From Jejuia sp049889775 (GTDB lineage Bacteria; Bacteroidota; Bacteroidia; Flavobacteriales; Flavobacteriaceae), in the NCBI GenBank assembly GCA_049889775.1, contig JBMHCT010000020.1, positions 248,001 to 312,000 of the forward strand: a DNA stretch of 64,000 bases, read 5' to 3'. The translations under genes were made by a program, and so were the position numbers. Position 1 is the first letter of the stretch; each line of letters starts with the position of its first letter. Of this stretch, positions 61,201 through 64,000 are shown piece by piece. The notes beneath the pieces are model-generated. The model did not search any database. It saw only the letters and a program-made list of their open reading frames with translations, and was not told the origin of the DNA.

Positions 61201-61797
61201 CTCATCATTTCCATTTTCAGCAAGAGAAATCAATCTAGCTATAATCCTAAAGTCTTTATTTTTTAAAGATTTAACAAGTTCTTGATTACTCATTTTTAGT
61301 AACCAAGAGATGTCTAAATTATTAACAGTCTCTGTTTTCTTCCCTTTGGGGAGATTAAGAGGGGCTTCAGTCTTTTGTATTAGATCATTTATCATACCTT
61401 GAAGCCCCATTTCCCTTCCATCATCCGGTGAATATATTCTTGTGATACCATAATCCATTAACTCCTTGATTTCTGAAGGTAAAATGACACCTCCGCCTCC
61501 TCCAAAGATTTTGATATGTCCTACACCTTTTTCCTTTAATAAATCGAACATGTATTTAAAGTACTCATTATGCCCACCTTGATAAGAAGTCATACAAATA
61601 GCATTTACATCTTCTTGAATGGCTGTATTCACAACTTCTTCAACACTTCTATCATGCCCTAAATGTATCACCTCCACACCAGTTGCTTGGATAATACGGC
61701 GCATAATGTTTATAGACGCATCGTGTCCATCAAAAAGTGAAGCTGCAGTAACTACTCTAATTTTATGTTTTGATTTATAGGGCTTGGGTTGATTCAT
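58291..61797 (-). CDS. icmF: IcmF-type fused cobalamin-dependent acyl-CoA mutase and G-protein chaperone
   Basis: A 1168-residue fusion. Residues about 12-140 bind cobalamin (LFDGHDASIN, His25 as lower ligand). Residues about 215-420 form the MeaI-type GTPase, with P-loop GTGGAGKS (227-234) and NKFD. Residues about 560-1090 form the mutase TIM barrel. It interconverts isobutyryl- and butyryl-CoA or a related pair. Two stretches, 144-153 (EAPLNLPKGK) and 210-220 (NSSLKGRLGGA), are encoded by copies of one dispersed DNA repeat and are absent from the family pattern; the second lies just before the P-loop. Substrate specificity is inferred. Confidence 0.9.
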   Translation of the reverse strand: MNQPKPYKSKHKIRVVTAASLFDGHDASINIMRRIIQATGVEVIHLGHDRSVEEVVNTAIQEDVNAICMTSYQGGHNEYFKYMFDLLKEKGVGHIKIFGGGGGVILPSEIKELMDYGITRIYSPDDGREMGLQGMINDLIQKTEAPLNLPKGKKTETVNNLDISWLLKMSNQELVKSLKNKDFRIIARLISLAENGNDEFNKVFEGLSKNSSLKGRLGGACILGITGTGGAGKSSLVDELVRRFLIDFPSKTVGIISVDPSKRKTGGALLGDRIRMNSINNSRVYMRSLATRQSNLALSAHVNDAVEVLKAAEYDLIILETSGIGQSDTEIIEHSDVSLYVMTPEFGAATQLEKIDMLDFADLVAINKFDKRGAKDALRDVKKQYMRNNNLWETPQEELPVYGTIASQFNDPGMNRLYKAVMDVLVEKYEADLKSSFTASDDISEKIFVIPPSRTRYLSEIAESNRAYDKNAKEQSDIAQTLFGIFHTISSVAEISDSGEESYLTKLGLNSEVILRKVQNDKNEFVELLIKEFDKVKMNLNPYYWEVILGWEEKVNRYKNPVYSYEVRGKEIKIDTHTESLSHTQIPKVALPKYQAWGDLLKWNLQENVPGEFPYTAGLYPFKRTGEDPARMFAGEGGPERTNKRFHYVSEGMPAKRLSTAFDSVTLYGNDPDYRPDIYGKIGNAGVSICCLDDAKKLYSGFNLADAMTSVSMTINGPAPMLLGFFMNAAIDQQCEIYIKDNNLEAEVDAKIETLYKGKIRPKYNGELPKGNDGLGLMLLGVTGDQVLSKEVYSEIKKKTISLVRGTVQADILKEDQAQNTCVFSTEFALRLMGDVQEYFIEHNIRNFYSVSISGYHIAEAGANPITQLALTLSNGFTYVEYYLSRGMDINRFGPNLSFFFSNGIDPEYAVIGRVARRIWAKAMKEKYDANPRTQMLKYHIQTSGRSLHAQEIDFNDIRTTLQALYAIYDNCNSLHTNANDEAITTPTEESVRRAMAIQLIINKELGLAKNENPIQGAFIIEELTDLVEEAVLLEFDRITERGGVLGAMETMYQRSKIQEESLYYETLKHNGKFPIIGVNTFLSSKGSPTVLPSEVIRATEEEKQFQITTLESLHKANDTSEILKELQQTAINNENIFEALMEVCKVCSLGQITKALFEVGGQYRRNM
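61139..61170. repeat. GC-rich dispersed repeat inside the mutase, copy next to the P-loop
   Basis: GCCCCTCCTAACCTCCCC then TTGAGGGAGGAATT. It encodes residues 210-220 in frame. A related copy in the other orientation lies at 61339-61368, and a third at 49032-49062. Confidence 0.75.
61339..61368. repeat. GC-rich dispersed repeat inside the mutase, inter-domain copy
   Basis: CTTCCCTTTGGGGAGATTAA then GAGGGGCTTC, in the opposite orientation to the copy at 61139. It encodes residues 144-153 between the cobalamin and GTPase domains. Confidence 0.72.
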
Positions 61798-61912
61798 TGT
61801 TGAAAAATAATTAGTTTATCGGTTGTAATTTACGAATAATTCAAAAAAATATTTGAATTTTAAGTTATTTTGCAAAATTTTTAAGATAAATTACCTCAAA
61901 ACGCTTTTTAGT

Positions 61913-61920
61913 TATTTTTG
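61913..61920 (+). promoter_or_regulatory. -7 promoter box for purU
   Basis: TATTTTTG matches TAnnTTTG and lies 19 bases before the start codon. Confidence 0.45.
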
Positions 61921-61939
61921 ATGCGCTAAAGTTTAGAGA

Positions 61940-62794
61940 ATGAACAAGATTACAATATTAATTCACTGTGAAGACCAAACAGGTATTATTGCGGATACTA
62001 CAAATTTCATTGCGGGTCAAGGTGGCAATATTGTTTACATAGACCAGTATGTTGATCGTGAGAAGAACAGGTTCTTTATGCGATTAGAAAGTGAATTTGG
62101 ATCTGATAGTTTTGAAACGGATGTTTTTAAAGCATGTTTCAAATCGGACTTAGCAGATAAATTTCAAATGAAATGGCGCATCTATTCTTCTGAGAAAAAG
62201 CCAAAAATGGCGCTATTCATTTCTAAATATGACCATTGTTTATATGATCTATTAGGACGGTATAACTCTGGGGAATTAAATTTAGAAATCCCGTTCATCA
62301 TTAGTAATCATCTCGATTTAAAGTCTATTGCCGATAGTTTTAAAATTCCTTTTCATCATATTCCTGTTACTAAAGATACCAAAAGCGAAGCTGAAGATAA
62401 GCAGTTAGAACTTTTGGAAAAGTATAACATTGATTTTATTGTTTTAGCAAGATATATGCAAATTGTATCCAGTAAACTAATAAATCGATATCCTAACAAA
62501 ATTATTAATATACATCATTCCTTCTTGCCTGCTTTTGTCGGTGCAAAACCCTATCATTCTGCATATAAACGAGGTGTGAAAATTATAGGAGCTACGAGTC
62601 ATTATGTTACTGAAGAGTTAGACGCTGGCCCAATTATTGAACAAGATGTAACAAGAGTATCGCATGCACATGCTATTTCTGATTTAATATCGAAAGGACG
62701 AGATCTGGAAAAAATCGTTTTAGCTACAGCTGTTAAATTGCATGCAGATAGAAAAGTAATGGTTTACAATAACAAAACTGTTATTTTTACTTAA
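61940..62794 (+). CDS. purU: formyltetrahydrofolate deformylase
   Basis: A 284-residue enzyme that hydrolyses 10-formyl-THF to THF and formate, balancing one-carbon pools. Residues 3-80 are an ACT domain (ILIHCEDQTGIIADTTNFIAG). Residues about 88-284 are the formyltransferase fold, with the active-site motif NIHHSFLPAFVGAKPY and the Asp in EELDAGPIIEQDVTRVSH. The length is standard. Divergent from the mutase gene. Confidence 0.96.
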   Translation: MNKITILIHCEDQTGIIADTTNFIAGQGGNIVYIDQYVDREKNRFFMRLESEFGSDSFETDVFKACFKSDLADKFQMKWRIYSSEKKPKMALFISKYDHCLYDLLGRYNSGELNLEIPFIISNHLDLKSIADSFKIPFHHIPVTKDTKSEAEDKQLELLEKYNIDFIVLARYMQIVSSKLINRYPNKIINIHHSFLPAFVGAKPYHSAYKRGVKIIGATSHYVTEELDAGPIIEQDVTRVSHAHAISDLISKGRDLEKIVLATAVKLHADRKVMVYNNKTVIFT

Positions 62795-62947
62795 ATATTA
62801 TTTTTAAAATTACTGATTTTTAACGATTTATATTAATTAAGAGTTAATATTTGATAAGATTTCAAAATGTTAATTGTGACTTAACGAATCCGTTAGTGTC
62901 TTAACAAATGTATATAACATTAACCGTTAACTAATTTCTTAATTTTT

Positions 62948-64000
62948 ATGAAATCAAATTTTATTTTATGCCTAACCTTGTTATTAGGCTTCGGAATGTC
63001 CCAAGCGCAAAATTTACCTGCAAATCCTGATCCAGGAAAATGTTACGTAAAGTGTATTACGAAAGATGAGTTCAAAACTGTAGAGGAAACAATTCAAACC
63101 TATCCAGCGTACTCAAAGTTGGAAGTAGTACCTGCAACTTACAGAACTGTTGAGGAGCGTGTTTTAATTAAAGAAGCTTCTAAAAAATTCGTTTATGTTC
63201 CTGCAACATACGAAACTATCGAAGTACCTTACATTAGTAAGGAAGGAAGAACTGATTTAAATATCATTCCAGCTTCTTTCGGATCTGACTCAAGAACTTT
63301 TGAGACCTATCCTAAAACTTCAGGATGGGAATACAGAGAAACTGCTTGTGATTCACCTAATAAAGAAGACTGTATGGTAGCATGTTTTGTAGAGTATCCT
63401 GCGCAGTTCAGAGATGTAAGTTTCACAACTTTATCTAGCGATGCTTCTACTAGTAACGTACCAGTTCCTGAGCGTGGAACAACTTACAAGAAACGTGTAA
63501 TTAAGACTCCAGCTAGAATGGATGAAATTGAAATTCCAGCTGAGTACAAAACTATCAAGCGTCAAGTATTAGCAACTCCAGCAACTACTAAAAGCGTTAC
63601 TGTTCCTGCTCAATCTAAAACAGTTACGAGAACTGTTTTGGCTAAAAAAGGAGGTTTAACAACTTGGGAAGAAGTAGATTGTGGATTATTAAATGCTAAC
63701 GTATTACCTATTTTCTATGAATTGGGTAGCGCAAGAATTACGCCTGCGTCAAAAAAGATTATCGACGAAACCTTATTACCATTGTTAAACAGCAAGCCTG
63801 TTAGCATTGAATTAATGTCTCATACAGATTCTAGAGGTAACGACGATTTCAACATGTCTTTATCACAACAACGTGCTAATTCAGTAGTAAACTATCTAGT
63901 TTCTAAGGGTATCTCTAGAAGTAGGTTGTCTGCTAAAGGATACGGTGAGTCTAGGTTAGTAAACCGTTGTTCTAATGGAGTAGATTGTTCTGAATCTGAA
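62948..64000 (+). CDS. OmpA-family outer-membrane protein, 3' end outside the window
   Basis: The frame starts at ATG 62948 and is open for 351 codons to the edge. Signal MKSNFILCLTLLLGFGMSQAQ. Residues about 28-230 contain recurring units such as VPATYRTVEERVLIKEA, VPATYETIEVPYISKEG, IPAEYKTIKRQVLATPA and VPAQSKTVTRTVLAKKG. An OmpA peptidoglycan-binding domain starts near residue 254 (FYELGSARITPASKKII; SHTDSRGND; SQQRANSVVNYL). Probably an outer-membrane or cell-wall anchored protein, of a type frequent in gliding flavobacteria. Confidence 0.9.
   Translation, partial: MKSNFILCLTLLLGFGMSQAQNLPANPDPGKCYVKCITKDEFKTVEETIQTYPAYSKLEVVPATYRTVEERVLIKEASKKFVYVPATYETIEVPYISKEGRTDLNIIPASFGSDSRTFETYPKTSGWEYRETACDSPNKEDCMVACFVEYPAQFRDVSFTTLSSDASTSNVPVPERGTTYKKRVIKTPARMDEIEIPAEYKTIKRQVLATPATTKSVTVPAQSKTVTRTVLAKKGGLTTWEEVDCGLLNANVLPIFYELGSARITPASKKIIDETLLPLLNSKPVSIELMSHTDSRGNDDFNMSLSQQRANSVVNYLVSKGISRSRLSAKGYGESRLVNRCSNGVDCSESE

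Overview
The window looks like chromosomal DNA from a member of the Flavobacteriaceae (Bacteroidota). The base composition is AT-rich. Starts lack Shine-Dalgarno sequences, and many genes instead carry a TAnnTTTG -7 box, the Bacteroidota promoter signature. The gene content fits: a TonB-dependent receptor with a CarboxypepD_reg-like domain, DUF4251, DUF4252, DUF4920 and DUF1684 lipoproteins, a fused alpha/beta 2-oxoacid dehydrogenase E1, bifunctional ThrA, and the four-gene ligase-associated DNA repair cassette. I see no tRNA, rRNA, CRISPR array, insertion sequence or prophage. Most of the window is ordinary core and niche metabolism; the unusual features are short elements between or inside genes.

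Layout. 0-13.6 kb: TonB receptor plus M29-type peptidase; MltF-like lytic transglycosylase; deoxyribonucleotidase; a short-chain dehydrogenase broken by one stop codon; nitroreductase divergent from an HxlR regulator with paired operators; M23/LysM endopeptidase; a membrane-spanning winged-helix regulator divergent from a secreted protein, with three 11-bp direct repeats between them; small lipoproteins and an intradiol-dioxygenase-like secreted protein. 13.7-19.4 kb: exonuclease-ligase-helicase-PdeM repair operon. 19.6-26.3 kb: Hsp20, DUF4251, glycosyltransferase 9, EamA transporter, DEAH helicase, aldo/keto reductase, a secreted protein. 26.5-27.6 kb: tandem tiny peptide genes upstream of an ExbD gene. 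27.6-36.8 kb: 3D-domain protein, fused E1, a 2OG-Fe(II) oxygenase, an eIF1-like/DUF1835/nucleoside phosphorylase/binding-protein operon, a TlpA-like lipoprotein, Nnr. 36.9-41.9 kb: thrABC with a threonine-rich leader peptide. 42-47.9 kb: Nudix, AraC, VOC, fasciclin opposite an ECF sigma/anti-sigma pair, epimerase, MnmD, DUF4920. 48-64 kb: BCAT, MazG-like, small membrane proteins, CrcB, DUF1684/DUF4252, MFS-YpdA-VOC operon, Lrp regulator, lipoproteins, an IcmF-type fused mutase, PurU and an OmpA-family gene that runs off the end.

Themes. (1) Three families of short dispersed repeats occur from about 46 kb onward. Some copies lie inside genes and are translated in frame: one in mnmD, one that splits the signal peptide of the DUF1684 lipoprotein, and two in the cobalamin-dependent mutase, one of them directly before the P-loop. 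(2) Several very short genes are supported by the DNA: two 28-codon paralogues whose differences are largely synonymous, a Thr-rich leader, a 28-residue membrane peptide with its own terminator, and an orphan promoter-terminator unit. (3) BCAT, the E1 fusion and the mutase suggest branched-chain amino acid and acyl-CoA metabolism, although the genes are scattered.
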